A stretch of 64,000 bases of DNA from Runella sp. SP2 (GTDB lineage: Bacteria > Bacteroidota > Bacteroidia > Cytophagales > Spirosomataceae): NCBI RefSeq assembly GCF_003711225.1, contig NZ_CP031030.1, positions 2,852,001-2,916,000 of the forward strand, given 5' to 3'. A model generated the notes under the pieces. The model made no database searches and was not told the DNA's origin. It saw nothing but the letters and a program-made list of their open reading frames with translations. Every line of letters begins with the position of its first letter. Positions within the stretch are counted from its first letter, which is position 1. Below are positions 43,043 through 52,035 of the stretch, piece by piece. A program made the position numbers and the translations under genes.

Positions 43043-43070
43043 AAAAACCTCTCCCAAAACTCAGGAGAGG
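43043..43070 (-). terminator. Intrinsic terminator after the YceI gene at 43099 (leftward)
   Basis: CCTCTCC (43048-43054) and GGAGAGG (43064-43070) form a stem, followed leftward by a T-run (A-run 43043-43047 on the + strand). Confidence 0.8.
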
Positions 43071-43098
43071 CTTTCTGATTTTCTCAAAATAGGTCAAG

Positions 43099-43713
43099 TT
43101 ACTTTGCAGCAGCCAATGTCAAGTCGATAGCGAAATCATCATAAATCGCTTTATCACCGATGTTAGCAAAGAATGTTTTTGAGCCGTAACGAATATCCCA
43201 CTTTGTACGGTCAAGCGTGATTTTAGCGTTAGCAGTTACTCCTTTTGCATCAGCTTTCACTGTAGCTGGGAAAGTTACGCTTTGAGTAATTCCTTTGATT
43301 GTCAAATCGCCAGTGATGTTGATGTTTGCACCTGTTCCGTCCACTTTCTTGATGACGAACTTTGCTTTTGGATGCTTTTCTACCGAGAAGAAATCATCTG
43401 ATTTTAAGTGACCCACCAATTTCGCGTTGTACCCTGCATCAGTCAAGTCATCACATTTGATGGTCGTCAAGTCAATTTCAAAAGAACCGCCAGTTACTTT
43501 AGCGCCGTCCACGGTCAACGAACCATTTGCCAATGAGACTGTTCCGTAGTGCTCACCAGTTACTTTTTTCGCGTTCCATTTTACCACACTTTTCGACGCA
43601 TCTACTTTGTAAGCAACTGCCTTTTTCGAGCTATTTTTTTCAGTAGCAGAAGCACCGCTAACGGCCAACAAACCAGCTACCAACACACTTGCAATCATTT
43701 TCATTGTTTTCAT
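43099..43713 (-). CDS. YceI family secreted protein, second copy
   Basis: The 204-residue protein has a signal peptide (SVLVAGLLAVSGASATE). A YceI barrel follows: SKSVVKWNAKKVTGEHYGTVSLANG, GSFEIDLTTIKCDDL, LVGHLKSDDFFSVEKHPKAKF, GDLTIKGITQSVTFPATV and TKWDIRYGSKTFF. This is the classic YceI pattern and is closer to the canonical family than the protein at 38624. It lies 148 bases downstream of a MarR regulator on the same strand, a pairing often seen in Bacteroidota. It may bind a quinone or isoprenoid and respond to redox conditions through the MarR protein; this is inference from position. Confidence 0.95.
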   Translation of the reverse strand: MKTMKMIASVLVAGLLAVSGASATEKNSSKKAVAYKVDASKSVVKWNAKKVTGEHYGTVSLANGSLTVDGAKVTGGSFEIDLTTIKCDDLTDAGYNAKLVGHLKSDDFFSVEKHPKAKFVIKKVDGTGANINITGDLTIKGITQSVTFPATVKADAKGVTANAKITLDRTKWDIRYGSKTFFANIGDKAIYDDFAIDLTLAAAK

Positions 43714-43861
43714 TGTACTTAATTGTAGTTAAAAAATTATTGTTTATTGTGAATTTTGAAAGTTTTAAACGTTAAAAATGTACTAATTACAAACTAGGTT
43801 TATCGAATTAATAGGTTTTGACTCTATAACACTTAAACGTGCAAAATTAGTTCGCATCAAC

Positions 43862-44353
43862 CTACTCTTCGACAGATGGGCACTGGCTTTCTTCAACAGC
43901 ACCTGACCCTCTAAGGCGGTCAAGCAAGTCGCTTAGTGTGCTCGCTTCTTCTTCAGTCAGCCGCTTCAACTGGTTTTCCCATACTTCCTGCATATTGTCC
44001 AGTTCCAACAAAATTGTCAACCCTTCTTCTGTAATCACTACATCCACTGCTCGGCGATCACTTGGGCATTCCGTACGGCGAACATACCCCTTAACCAATA
44101 GTTTATCAACCAAGCGAGAAGCGTTCGACATTTTGTCAAGCATCCGCTCAATGATGTCATTTACTCGTACTGGCTTCGGATGTTGACCTCGCAATATGCG
44201 TAATACGTTGTATTGCTGAGGAGTCAAATCGTAGGGCTTCAATAGACAAGCCTGACTATTTGATAACCAGTTTGTTGTATAGAGCAAGTTAATCGCGACT
44301 CGCTGATACGGATTTTTAAACTTTGTTTGTTTGATGTCAGTTTCGATAGACAT
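43862..44353 (-). CDS. MarR family transcriptional regulator
   Basis: The ATG at 44353 gives 163 residues; the open frame to 44410 adds a non-conserved leader. The winged helix-turn-helix lies at about 45-130 (LTPQQYNVLRILRGQHPKPVRVND, NASRLVDKLLVKGYVRRTECPSDRRAVDVVITEEG). The DRRAVDV wing is typical. MarR proteins are dimeric repressors released by phenolics, oxidants or lipids. The YceI gene immediately downstream is the likely target or partner. An inverted repeat upstream (44390-44414) may be its operator. Confidence 0.93.
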   Translation of the reverse strand: MSIETDIKQTKFKNPYQRVAINLLYTTNWLSNSQACLLKPYDLTPQQYNVLRILRGQHPKPVRVNDIIERMLDKMSNASRLVDKLLVKGYVRRTECPSDRRAVDVVITEEGLTILLELDNMQEVWENQLKRLTEEEASTLSDLLDRLRGSGAVEESQCPSVEE

Positions 44354-44389
44354 GGTACGTGTGTCATATTTGACGTTGCAAATATATGA

Positions 44390-44414
44390 TGTATTTACAT
44401 TATATGTCAATACA
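44390..44414. promoter_or_regulatory. Inverted repeat upstream of marR-type gene, candidate operator
   Basis: TGTATT (44390-44395) and AATACA (44409-44414) are separated by 13 AT-rich bases and lie about 37 bases upstream of the MarR start. Nearby TGTCATATT and AATATGACA-like words add further dyad symmetry. The short arms make this tentative. Confidence 0.35.
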
Positions 44415-44512
44415 TTTAATTTATTTTTTTAGAAAAAATTGAAAATAAAAATTTATCTCTTTGATAATCATCTAATTAGATAATTAACAAAATTTCAACA
44501 ATTATTTTCTTT

Positions 44513-46441
44513 TTACTTAAACTGGACGATTTCGGGGGCTGAAATGTCGAAATCCCTAAACCTTAACGGTGGGACTCCGTCGAAATTGGCCCGAAATGGC
44601 TGCCCAATGTCTGGGATTCCCGAATAAATACTGAGCCGAACCTGAAAAGTTGTAAACGTCAGATTTTCGTTTCGGAACCTAAACCCAAGTCCATAGCCAG
44701 CAAAAGGTTTGTTTCGGAAGAGGTATTGTCCACTAAAGGCAGTCCATCCCAAATCGGCAAAAGTAAAAGGTGCTACCCGAAAACCCAAAAAATTGAGTGG
44801 ACTAAAGAAAACGGTCTCCGCACCAATGACCATTTTTCGGGTACCGCGCAGCTCGTCGCTGGTGATCCCCCTAATGCCCTCATTACCACTTATATTAAAA
44901 TATTCATTCGCAAACCGATTGAACCCCCAAGCAAATTTGAGGTTAATAAAATGCCGCGCGTACCATTCTCCTCCAAAGCGATGCAATGGAGTAAAGTAAT
45001 TGTTTTCGGTGCTAAAAACCCCTTGCTCGGTAGCTCCTTCTTTTATATAAGTGCCGATGTTGGTGAGGTTGTATAAGTACCCAATTTTAATGTAACGCGC
45101 CCTCGAATATTTTAAACCTATGTATTTTCGGTCGCCCAATTCGGCGGGATCGCTGCCATAAACAAACGACACCAAATCTCCCACGGGTACGTCTTCAGTT
45201 CGACCGAAGCCATAAATCAATAAGTCGCGCTGGTATCGGCGGTTGGAGTACCCAATGCTCAACAAAGTTGGGCGGGTATTTTGGAAGAGTTGGTTAGTGC
45301 TATCCGTCACGCTGCGGTCACGATTGTAGAACGACTGACGCGTATGCCGCAAAGCCACCACAAACCGAGCCCGTTCACGCAGTTTATCATCACCAAAAAA
45401 TATACGAAAAGAGCGACCCATCCACGCATCAAACAGTACGTATTGCGACCAAAAATAATTTCTTACGGAGCGCCCAGTCAGGGAATCGAGGGTAAATTCA
45501 AACAACCGACGATTGTAGTACCCCAATTCGATGGCTCCCGCATATTTCATTTGGGGGGTTAAGAAAGGGCGGTAGGCTTTAAATGAAAGCTGTTTTTGGT
45601 CGCGTTGAACGTTGAGTATCCCCTCCCCCGCCACAAACGATTTGCCAAAAGATGGAATAAAATAACGACCTGCATATTCCAAACGCTGTCGTTCATCGCG
45701 GCCGTTGTATGAAACGGTATTTTTGAATGATTGTCCCAATCCACGAAAATTTCGTTGTTCTATGCCAATCGTAAAATTATCAAAATTTGAGGCCGAGCCA
45801 TCGGGCAGCAGCGACCACAAATCTTGGGTATAAACGTGGACATCGACGGCATCCTTGGCATTGCGAAAGGGGACAATGACAATTCGCGCATCGTGAAAAA
45901 TTCCCTGTTGACGCAAATAACGCTCGTTGTCGCGCATTTTTTCTGGGTCAATAACGTCGCCTTCCTCAAAAAAAAGATAATTTCTTAGAATCGTTCGTTC
46001 GCGGGTACTTCGGTGCAATTTATTTCCCGTGCGTTCAGTCCAATTTCCTGGCACTTGTAAGGTATCATGCACACTGTAACCAAAAACATCTAAACTATGG
46101 ATATGAATTTCGCGAATCCAACGGCCCGCAAACGGCAAGTGCGGGTTTTGTTCCATTTGGGCCACTTGTCCCGAATCAATGTGCCGATCAATATCTCGAA
46201 ACAATACATTGTAAAACGTCTTGGGAATCACCTTTTTAGCTGTTTTCCCAAAGGCGGTATCTTTGGCCGTAGGGGCATCTAGTTTTGCTTTAAAGAGGCT
46301 ATCAATGGGCAAAGAAACCCGCGTTGTGTCTTTGATTTTAGTACTTTTTCGGGGGTCAGGCCGTTCAATAGTGGGCTTCTGCGCCAACGACGACACCGTC
46401 ATCAGCACAAATACCACCCACAAAAGTCCATTTTTTGTCAT
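44513..46441 (-). CDS. Omp85/BamA-like outer-membrane protein
   Basis: The ATG at 46441 gives 642 residues with a signal peptide (LLWVVFVLMTVSSLAQ); an ATG at 46462 is in frame. A Pro/Lys/Asp-rich region (about 25-70) precedes a POTRA-like part (about 85-215), with IREIHIHSLDVFGYS, LFFEEGDVIDPEKMRDNERYLRQ and DVHVYTQDLWSLLP. The rest is a 16-strand-type barrel. The L6-type motif is GIRGI instead of the VRGF of BamA, and the last strand ends in DISAPEIVQFK. It is probably a surface-antigen-family protein that inserts or exports outer-membrane proteins or lipids, not the essential BamA itself, since only one or two POTRA-like units are visible. Confidence 0.85.
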   Translation of the reverse strand: MTKNGLLWVVFVLMTVSSLAQKPTIERPDPRKSTKIKDTTRVSLPIDSLFKAKLDAPTAKDTAFGKTAKKVIPKTFYNVLFRDIDRHIDSGQVAQMEQNPHLPFAGRWIREIHIHSLDVFGYSVHDTLQVPGNWTERTGNKLHRSTRERTILRNYLFFEEGDVIDPEKMRDNERYLRQQGIFHDARIVIVPFRNAKDAVDVHVYTQDLWSLLPDGSASNFDNFTIGIEQRNFRGLGQSFKNTVSYNGRDERQRLEYAGRYFIPSFGKSFVAGEGILNVQRDQKQLSFKAYRPFLTPQMKYAGAIELGYYNRRLFEFTLDSLTGRSVRNYFWSQYVLFDAWMGRSFRIFFGDDKLRERARFVVALRHTRQSFYNRDRSVTDSTNQLFQNTRPTLLSIGYSNRRYQRDLLIYGFGRTEDVPVGDLVSFVYGSDPAELGDRKYIGLKYSRARYIKIGYLYNLTNIGTYIKEGATEQGVFSTENNYFTPLHRFGGEWYARHFINLKFAWGFNRFANEYFNISGNEGIRGITSDELRGTRKMVIGAETVFFSPLNFLGFRVAPFTFADLGWTAFSGQYLFRNKPFAGYGLGFRFRNENLTFTTFQVRLSIYSGIPDIGQPFRANFDGVPPLRFRDFDISAPEIVQFK

Positions 46442-46595
46442 GAAAGCCATTTCCCTAACCACCGCTTGCGATTCGTAGTACTACATACGAGAAAAATCAG
46501 TTGAAAATTAAAGAAACTTAGTCAAAATCATTACTCTTCTGCGAATTTTTAGAAACAGCTTTACAGTAAACTTCTGAAAGTTGGCAGATAGTTTT

Positions 46596-46603
46596 TACTT
46601 TTG
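46596..46603 (+). promoter_or_regulatory. Minus-7 box TACTTTTG upstream of nuoL
   Basis: TACTTTTG matches TAnnTTTG and lies 24 bases before the nuoL ATG. A good minus-33 TTTG at the right spacing is not visible, so the promoter may be weak or depend on another factor. Confidence 0.4.
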
Positions 46604-46627
46604 CCCTCGCAAAAGGCTAACGTTTGA

Positions 46628-48622
46628 ATGTTTTCAAAGCTACTCATTCTTCTTTTTTTACCCTTGGTTAGTTGCCTCGGGCTGTTGTCAGTAGGCAAAA
46701 AAGCCAATGCTTGGGCAGGTTGGGTCGCATCCTTTGTTTCTCTCCTCGGGCTTGGTATCTCGCTTTATCTGTTTCAATCGTGGGTAGATGCTCCGCAGCA
46801 GTTTGCCGTTGAGTGGTTTCAGCTCAAAGAAAAATCATTTACGTTATCGCTTCAAACCGACAACCTTACGCTCATTATGCTTATTCTTGTGCATTTTGTG
46901 GCGTTGTTGGTTCAGCTTTTCTCCATCAGCTACATGCACGACGATGCGGGGCAGTGGCGGTATTTTGCTTTTTTGGGCGTGTTTGTCTTTTCGATGTTAT
47001 TGATTGTGCTCGCTGGCAACCTATTTTTAATGTACGTAGGTTGGGAATTGGTGGGTTTGTCTTCCTATTTATTAATTGGATTTTGGTACGAAAAACCAAG
47101 GGCGGTTTGGGCAGCAAAAAAAGCTTTTATCCTCAACCGAATTGGCGACGCGGGCTTTTTAATGGGAATTTTGCTCCTATTTTGGTATTTCGGAACGAGC
47201 GAATTATCGGTGCTAAGTTCGCAGTTGGCGGTTAACAGTTTACAGGTTATAGTTTCTGGTAATGAATTGACACTCATTGGCTTGCTGCTTTTTTGTGGAG
47301 CCGTAGGGAAATCCGCACAATTTCCCCTTTCAGCTTGGCTTCCTGACGCCATGGAAGGCCCAACGCCCGTTTCGGCACTGATTCACGCCGCAACCATGGT
47401 GGCAGCGGGGATTTTTTTGTTAGCAAGAATTTATTTTTTACTGACGCCTGATGCCCTTACCATCATCGCCCTCATTGGCGGAATTACCATGGTGATGGGT
47501 GCTTACCGCGCCATTTTTCAAACAGACATCAAAAAACTTTTGGCCTACTCCACCATTTCACAACTAGGCTTGATGGTACTCGGAATGGGGATTGGCGCGC
47601 GCGAAGCAGCTTTGTTTCACTTATTGACCCACGCTTTTTTCAAAGCAGGGCTATTTTTGTGCGCAGGAGCCGTCATACACGCCGTACATACACAAGACAT
47701 GCGGCAGATGGGCAACCTACGCCCCAAAATGAAAATCACCTTCATCGCTTATTCGATTTGTGCAGCGGCATTGGCAGGCTTACCGTTCTTTTCGGGCTTT
47801 TTATCGAAAGACGCGATTTTGGTAGAAACATTTGCTTGGGCTTCGCAACGCACTGCCATTGCGTACGTCTTACCCGTCTCAGCCCTTGTTTCAGCTGGGC
47901 TAACGGCCTTTTATATTACAAAACAGTGGCGTTTGGTCTTTCTAACGCGACCTACTTCCGAAACGGTGGTGCACTCGCCTGAAATACAAGAAGCCGATAA
48001 GCTCATGCAGCTTCCGATGGTTTTGTTGGCAGGATTGTCGGTTTTTGTGTGGTTTTCTATCAACCCTTTAGACGCCGCACACGGTTGGTTTTTCCAACTT
48101 TTCCCTAGTAAATTTAGTCATGAATGGCATACCATCGTTGCTACTTTATCAATAATTGTTGCAGCAGTAGGCATTAGTTTGGGATACATTTGTACTTTTA
48201 ATCACAACATTCCATCTATTGTTCAGCAATTTGGGACATTGCACGATGCCATCAAAAAAGCATACGAACAAGGTTGGAATTCGGTCAAGCATCAACTCCA
48301 AATCCTAAGAGAGCACGACCCCGAAACGGAGCAGTTTTTGTTTTTAATAAGTCCTCTCCAAAAAATTGGACAATGGCTGTATCATCTCGATAGCAAAATT
48401 GTGGATGTAACCGTCAATGGATTTGCTTATTTAACCGTCATTATCGCTCATATCATTGGTCGTTTTGACCGAATGGTCGTCGATGGAGCAGTCAACGGTG
48501 CGGCCTGGCTGGCAAGGTTTGTCGGCAGCCGAACCCGCAACCTTCAAAATGGCCAAGCCCAATCTTATTTTGTAGTCGTTCTCGTAGGAATTATCGCTGT
48601 TATCCTGTGGGTACTCCACTGA
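46628..48622 (+). CDS. nuoL: NADH-quinone oxidoreductase subunit L
   Basis: The 664-residue protein has about 16 membrane helices. NuoL is the distal proton-pumping antiporter-like subunit of respiratory complex I. Conserved helices are YVGWELVGLSSYLLIGFWYE, SAWLPDAMEGPTPVSALIHA and YRAIFQTDIKKLLAYSTISQ. The C-terminal part (about 545-664) contains the long lateral helix region and a last anchor helix. Length fits the family. It starts a two-gene unit with nuoM; no nuoA-K or nuoN genes are adjacent in this window. Confidence 0.95.
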   Translation: MFSKLLILLFLPLVSCLGLLSVGKKANAWAGWVASFVSLLGLGISLYLFQSWVDAPQQFAVEWFQLKEKSFTLSLQTDNLTLIMLILVHFVALLVQLFSISYMHDDAGQWRYFAFLGVFVFSMLLIVLAGNLFLMYVGWELVGLSSYLLIGFWYEKPRAVWAAKKAFILNRIGDAGFLMGILLLFWYFGTSELSVLSSQLAVNSLQVIVSGNELTLIGLLLFCGAVGKSAQFPLSAWLPDAMEGPTPVSALIHAATMVAAGIFLLARIYFLLTPDALTIIALIGGITMVMGAYRAIFQTDIKKLLAYSTISQLGLMVLGMGIGAREAALFHLLTHAFFKAGLFLCAGAVIHAVHTQDMRQMGNLRPKMKITFIAYSICAAALAGLPFFSGFLSKDAILVETFAWASQRTAIAYVLPVSALVSAGLTAFYITKQWRLVFLTRPTSETVVHSPEIQEADKLMQLPMVLLAGLSVFVWFSINPLDAAHGWFFQLFPSKFSHEWHTIVATLSIIVAAVGISLGYICTFNHNIPSIVQQFGTLHDAIKKAYEQGWNSVKHQLQILREHDPETEQFLFLISPLQKIGQWLYHLDSKIVDVTVNGFAYLTVIIAHIIGRFDRMVVDGAVNGAAWLARFVGSRTRNLQNGQAQSYFVVVLVGIIAVILWVLH

Positions 48623-48631
48623 AACTAAGTT

Positions 48632-50218
48632 ATGAAGATACCTTATTTACTTTCTTTTTTTGTATTTCACCCTCTGGTAGGTACGATTGCTATTCTACTG
48701 ATTTCTAACCGTTTCAAACACACGTACAAATGGATTACGTTGTTTTTTACGGCTTGTCAAGTGCTTGTATCGGGGGTTTTATACGCCATGTACGACACCT
48801 CCAACCCTGCTCCCCAGTTCGTCGAAAAAGCAGATTGGATTACGCTTTCGTTGGGCAACATGGGCACCGTTTCCATTGATTACCTGCTCGGAATTGACGG
48901 TATCAGTTTTCCAATGGTCTTACTAACGTCGGTCGTCATGCTGGTGGGAGCGATTTCTTCTTGGAATATTGACAAACGCGAGAAGGCTTATTTTTCCTTG
49001 TATTTATTATTAACTACCAGTATCACAGGCTGTTTTATTGCCCTCGACTTCTTCTTATTTTTCCTCTTCTTTGAGTTTATGTTGTTGCCCATGTATTTTT
49101 TGATTGGGCTGTGGGGAGGACCACGTCGCGAATACGCTTCTATCAAATTCTTTCTTTATACGCTTGTCGGTTCTTTGCTTATTCTGATTGTAATGATTGG
49201 CCTTTACCTATCGGTGATTGACCCCGTCGAGTCACAATTGACCCAAACGATGGTTCATACCTTTGACCTTCGTTATATGACTGATATGCGCAACTACCTA
49301 CCCAACAGCTTATTGTCGTTATCGGGTGAGGTTTATTTATTTGGAATACCTTCACGAATGCTGGCCTTTTGGTTGTTGTTTCTTGGTTTTGCCATCAAAC
49401 TTCCCATTGTCCCTTTGCACACGTGGCTACCCGACGCCCACGTAGAGGCCCCAACGCCTGTATCGGTGGTGCTTGCGGGGATTTTGCTGAAAATTGGGGG
49501 CTACGGTTTGTTGCGAATCGCCTACCCTATTTTCCCCGATGCGGCCAATGAATACGCCTTTGTGTTGGCACTTTTGGGCGTCATTTCCATCGTTTATGGG
49601 GGTTTTAATGCCCTTGCCCAAAACGACCTTAAAAAAATGATTGCTTATTCATCAGTCTCGCACATGGGTTTTGTGGTACTCGGAATTGCTTCGCTTACGT
49701 CGGAGGGTATCAACGGCGCCATTTATCAAATGGTGAGCCACGGAGTGCTTTCGGCCATGTTATTTTTGGTGGTAGGTGTTATTTACGACCGTACTCACAA
49801 CCGCCTCATCGACAGCTACCGTGGACTGATTGGCCCAATGCCTATTTATACTGTGCTTACTGGAGTAGCCTTTTTTGCTTCGCTAGGTTTGCCAGGTTTT
49901 TCGGGCTTTGTGGGCGAATTATTCACCCTCATGGGAGGTTTCAAATCGGCAGTAGTTCCAACTTGGGTAGCAGCCCTTGGCACCATAGGCATTATTTTAG
50001 CCGCCGCTTATTTTCTATGGACACTCCAACGGATGTTTTTGGGGAAATTATGGGCCAAAAATCAAGACGATTTGGCAGTTTTGTATGACCTAGATACCCG
50101 TGAAAAATGGATGTTGGTGCCGCTGGCATTGCTGGCATTCCTTATCGGGATTTTGCCAAATAGCCTTTTTCAGCTTTCGGACAAAACAGTAAGTCAGTTA
50201 CTCAAGGTTTTTGAATAA
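48632..50218 (+). CDS. nuoM: NADH-quinone oxidoreductase subunit M
   Basis: The 528-residue protein is an antiporter-like membrane subunit of complex I with about 14 helices. Typical segments are FFEFMLLPMYFLIGLWGG, FAIKLPIVPLHTWLPDAHVE, APTPVSVVLAGILLKIGGYG and NDLKKMIAYSSVSHMG. It begins 9 bases after the nuoL stop, so the two are cotranscribed. In most genomes nuoN follows, but here the gene ends at a hairpin repeat and a convergent flippase-like gene, so nuoN must be elsewhere. Confidence 0.95.
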   Translation: MKIPYLLSFFVFHPLVGTIAILLISNRFKHTYKWITLFFTACQVLVSGVLYAMYDTSNPAPQFVEKADWITLSLGNMGTVSIDYLLGIDGISFPMVLLTSVVMLVGAISSWNIDKREKAYFSLYLLLTTSITGCFIALDFFLFFLFFEFMLLPMYFLIGLWGGPRREYASIKFFLYTLVGSLLILIVMIGLYLSVIDPVESQLTQTMVHTFDLRYMTDMRNYLPNSLLSLSGEVYLFGIPSRMLAFWLLFLGFAIKLPIVPLHTWLPDAHVEAPTPVSVVLAGILLKIGGYGLLRIAYPIFPDAANEYAFVLALLGVISIVYGGFNALAQNDLKKMIAYSSVSHMGFVVLGIASLTSEGINGAIYQMVSHGVLSAMLFLVVGVIYDRTHNRLIDSYRGLIGPMPIYTVLTGVAFFASLGLPGFSGFVGELFTLMGGFKSAVVPTWVAALGTIGIILAAAYFLWTLQRMFLGKLWAKNQDDLAVLYDLDTREKWMLVPLALLAFLIGILPNSLFQLSDKTVSQLLKVFE

Positions 50219-50226
50219 ACAGGGGC

Positions 50227-50289
50227 GGGTTGTGAGCAACCCTTAACACAATCAGAACAATACGTTGGTCAGGTTGTGAGCAACCTGAC
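50227..50289. repeat. Two TGAG-loop hairpins between convergent nuoM and flippase genes
   Basis: Hairpin 1 (50227-50242) has GGGTTG/CAACCC arms; hairpin 2 (50268-50289) has GTCAGGTTG/CAACCTGAC arms. Both have loop TGAG. The stems differ from those at 18013 and 58685, but the loop is the same. They lie between two 3' ends. There is no T-run, so they are not classic terminators. Confidence 0.85.
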
Positions 50290-50301
50290 TCACATATGCC
50301 C

Positions 50302-51300
50302 TCAATTCCACCATTTTAGTTTAAAAGTCCAAACCGTTCCTATCAATACAGGAAGAAGAATATTAATACACCAAAGCGTCAGCGTTACTGCTAAAATACG
50401 CGCAGGTTCGACGTCGTAAAAGCTAAAAACGTAAAGGGAAGAAGCTTCGCGAATGCCCAAATCACCCAAAAAATTGAGGGCTGGGATGAGGGTTTTGGCA
50501 AAAAAGACTAGAAAAATACCCGCTATGGCCACATCAAAAGGGAGATTTACCTCAAAAAGCCAAAGTAACAACGCAAACTGAAGGGTAAAAACGCCATAAC
50601 GCAAGATTGCCCAACGAAACGCCTGACCAATTTCGGATAATGTATATTCTGCAATGACTTTTACGTAAGGATCTACCCATCGAAACAATCGAAAGCGAAC
50701 CAAAAACTGCTCGGCTTCACCGCGTTTGGTCATCAATACCCCACCAAAAACAAGGGTCATCACCAAGGCCAGCAACAGCAGCACCTGCGGCCATTGTTGT
50801 AAAGTAGGTTGATGATATACCCAAAACCCCCAACCCAACGTACCAAAAAACAGGGACACAAAAAACTGTAATCCATTGGAAAGCAGCGCTGCTCCTACCC
50901 CCGACAGACGTTGATGACTTTGTAACGAAAGCACCCTTCCTGCTGCATCACCGACGTTGTTGGGCATTAAAAACCCCAACGCAAGTCCCGAAAGCACCCC
51001 TTGAAAGGCTTGTCCGAAGCTGATTTTTTCGATTTTTTGGGCTAAAAGTTGCCATTTACGGCTTTCGCAAGCCCAGTTGATGGGGGTCAGGAAAAGAGCG
51101 AACCCAAGGATTTTCCAATGACCTTGCTGTAAATGGAAAAGCAAAAGCCGATACACTTCCCCCAAACTTTGTCCTTTGGCCTCCACGCTGACGTACAGGT
51201 AGAGCAACATCCCCAAAAAAAGGAGCCATTTGAACACCCAAGTGATTTTTTTGAGCGAAGAAAGCCGAGAAAACCACGAAGGGCTGTTACTTTGCGTCAT
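50302..51300 (-). CDS. Flippase-like / lysylphosphatidylglycerol synthase TM-domain protein
   Basis: The 332-residue protein has about eight hydrophobic segments. It matches the lysylphosphatidylglycerol-synthetase transmembrane (UPF0104) family of flippase-like proteins: NWACESRKWQLLAQKI, FQGVLSGLALGFLMPNNVGDAAGR and FFAKTLIPALNFLGDLGIREAS. It lacks the cytoplasmic synthase domain of MprF. The likely role is lipid or glycolipid translocation or an accessory role; the substrate is unknown. Its ATG (51300-51298) overlaps the ATG of the divergent ruvC gene. A later in-frame GTG is possible as start. Confidence 0.85.
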   Translation of the reverse strand: MTQSNSPSWFSRLSSLKKITWVFKWLLFLGMLLYLYVSVEAKGQSLGEVYRLLLFHLQQGHWKILGFALFLTPINWACESRKWQLLAQKIEKISFGQAFQGVLSGLALGFLMPNNVGDAAGRVLSLQSHQRLSGVGAALLSNGLQFFVSLFFGTLGWGFWVYHQPTLQQWPQVLLLLALVMTLVFGGVLMTKRGEAEQFLVRFRLFRWVDPYVKVIAEYTLSEIGQAFRWAILRYGVFTLQFALLLWLFEVNLPFDVAIAGIFLVFFAKTLIPALNFLGDLGIREASSLYVFSFYDVEPARILAVTLTLWCINILLPVLIGTVWTFKLKWWN

Positions 51301-51886
51301 GCAAGATCAACAATCAAATCTGACTGAAAAAATTATTTTAGGGATTGACCCTGGAACCCGTATTGCAGGATACGGTGTCATTCGTATTATTGGTGCTCGT
51401 ATCGACTTACTTCAATACGGCGTCTTAAAACTCGACAAATATAGTAGCCATGAACTAAAACTGAAGAAAATTTTTGACCGTATCACCCAACTTATCGAAG
51501 AATTTTTGCCCGATGAAATGGCCGTGGAAGACCCTTTTTACGGAAAAAACCCCCAGTCGATGCTCAAATTGGGGCGTGCTCAGGGTGTAGCAATGGCCGC
51601 TGCGCTCAACCGAAACATTCCGATTGTGGAATATTCGCCCAAAACCGTAAAAATGTCGGTGACGGGTAACGGTAATGCCTCCAAAGAACAAGTGGCTTTT
51701 ATGTTGGAAAGCATCCTAAAGATGCCTCTACAACCCGAATACCTCGACGCCACCGATGCCGTCGCCATTGCGATTTGCCATCATTACCACGCCAACGCCT
51801 TACCTTCGGCAGCGGCCAAAAAGAAAGGTGCAAAAAAAGGCGGTTGGTCAGCCTTTGTGAGTGAAAATCCGAATCGAATCAAGTAA
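51299..51886 (+). CDS. ruvC: Holliday junction resolvase RuvC
   Basis: The ATG at 51299 gives 195 residues; the frame is open to 51230, but upstream residues are the antisense of the flippase gene. RuvC cuts Holliday junctions symmetrically with RuvAB during recombination repair. The four acidic catalytic residues are present: Asp17 in GIDPGTR, Glu77 in AVEDPFYGKNP, and Asp150 and Asp153 in LDATDAVAIA. LKLGRAQGVAMAAA is also conserved. The C-terminus has an extra Lys-rich tail (AAAKKKGAKKGG). The start codon overlaps that of the divergent flippase gene, so both promoters must lie inside the other gene or the mRNAs are leaderless. Confidence 0.97.
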   Translation: MQDQQSNLTEKIILGIDPGTRIAGYGVIRIIGARIDLLQYGVLKLDKYSSHELKLKKIFDRITQLIEEFLPDEMAVEDPFYGKNPQSMLKLGRAQGVAMAAALNRNIPIVEYSPKTVKMSVTGNGNASKEQVAFMLESILKMPLQPEYLDATDAVAIAICHHYHANALPSAAAKKKGAKKGGWSAFVSENPNRIK

Positions 51887-51895
51887 TTCTTTACC

Positions 51896-51951
51896 ACCTT
51901 CCCGAAAGTTTGAAACTTTCGGGAAGGTAGCTATTAACTTTCGGGAAGGTG
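51896..51951. repeat. Perfect hairpin with half-copy downstream of ruvC
   Basis: 51896-51928 is a perfect palindrome with 16-base arms around one central base (CCCGAAAGTTT G AAACTTTCGGG core). A single arm is repeated at 51937-51951. The centre TTTGAAA differs from the TGAG loop of other hairpins here but resembles it. It could terminate ruvC transcription, although no T-run follows. The remaining spacer to 52035 shows nothing else. Confidence 0.8.
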
Positions 51952-52035
51952 GGGAAAAACATCTACGAACTCGCCACACTAACCACTGGAACGATGATTT
52001 AGGCGTATAGTACAGGTCTTTTAACCTTTACTCGT

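Noticed and set aside
46628-50218. Bicarbonate-uptake (DabAB/MpsAB-type) membrane pair
   Set aside because: Both proteins have full NuoL and NuoM features and lengths, and no DabA-like gene is adjacent.
51230-51298. Longer RuvC with 23 extra residues
   Set aside because: The extra residues are the reverse complement of the flippase coding sequence and are not RuvC-like; the ATG at 51299 fits the family start.
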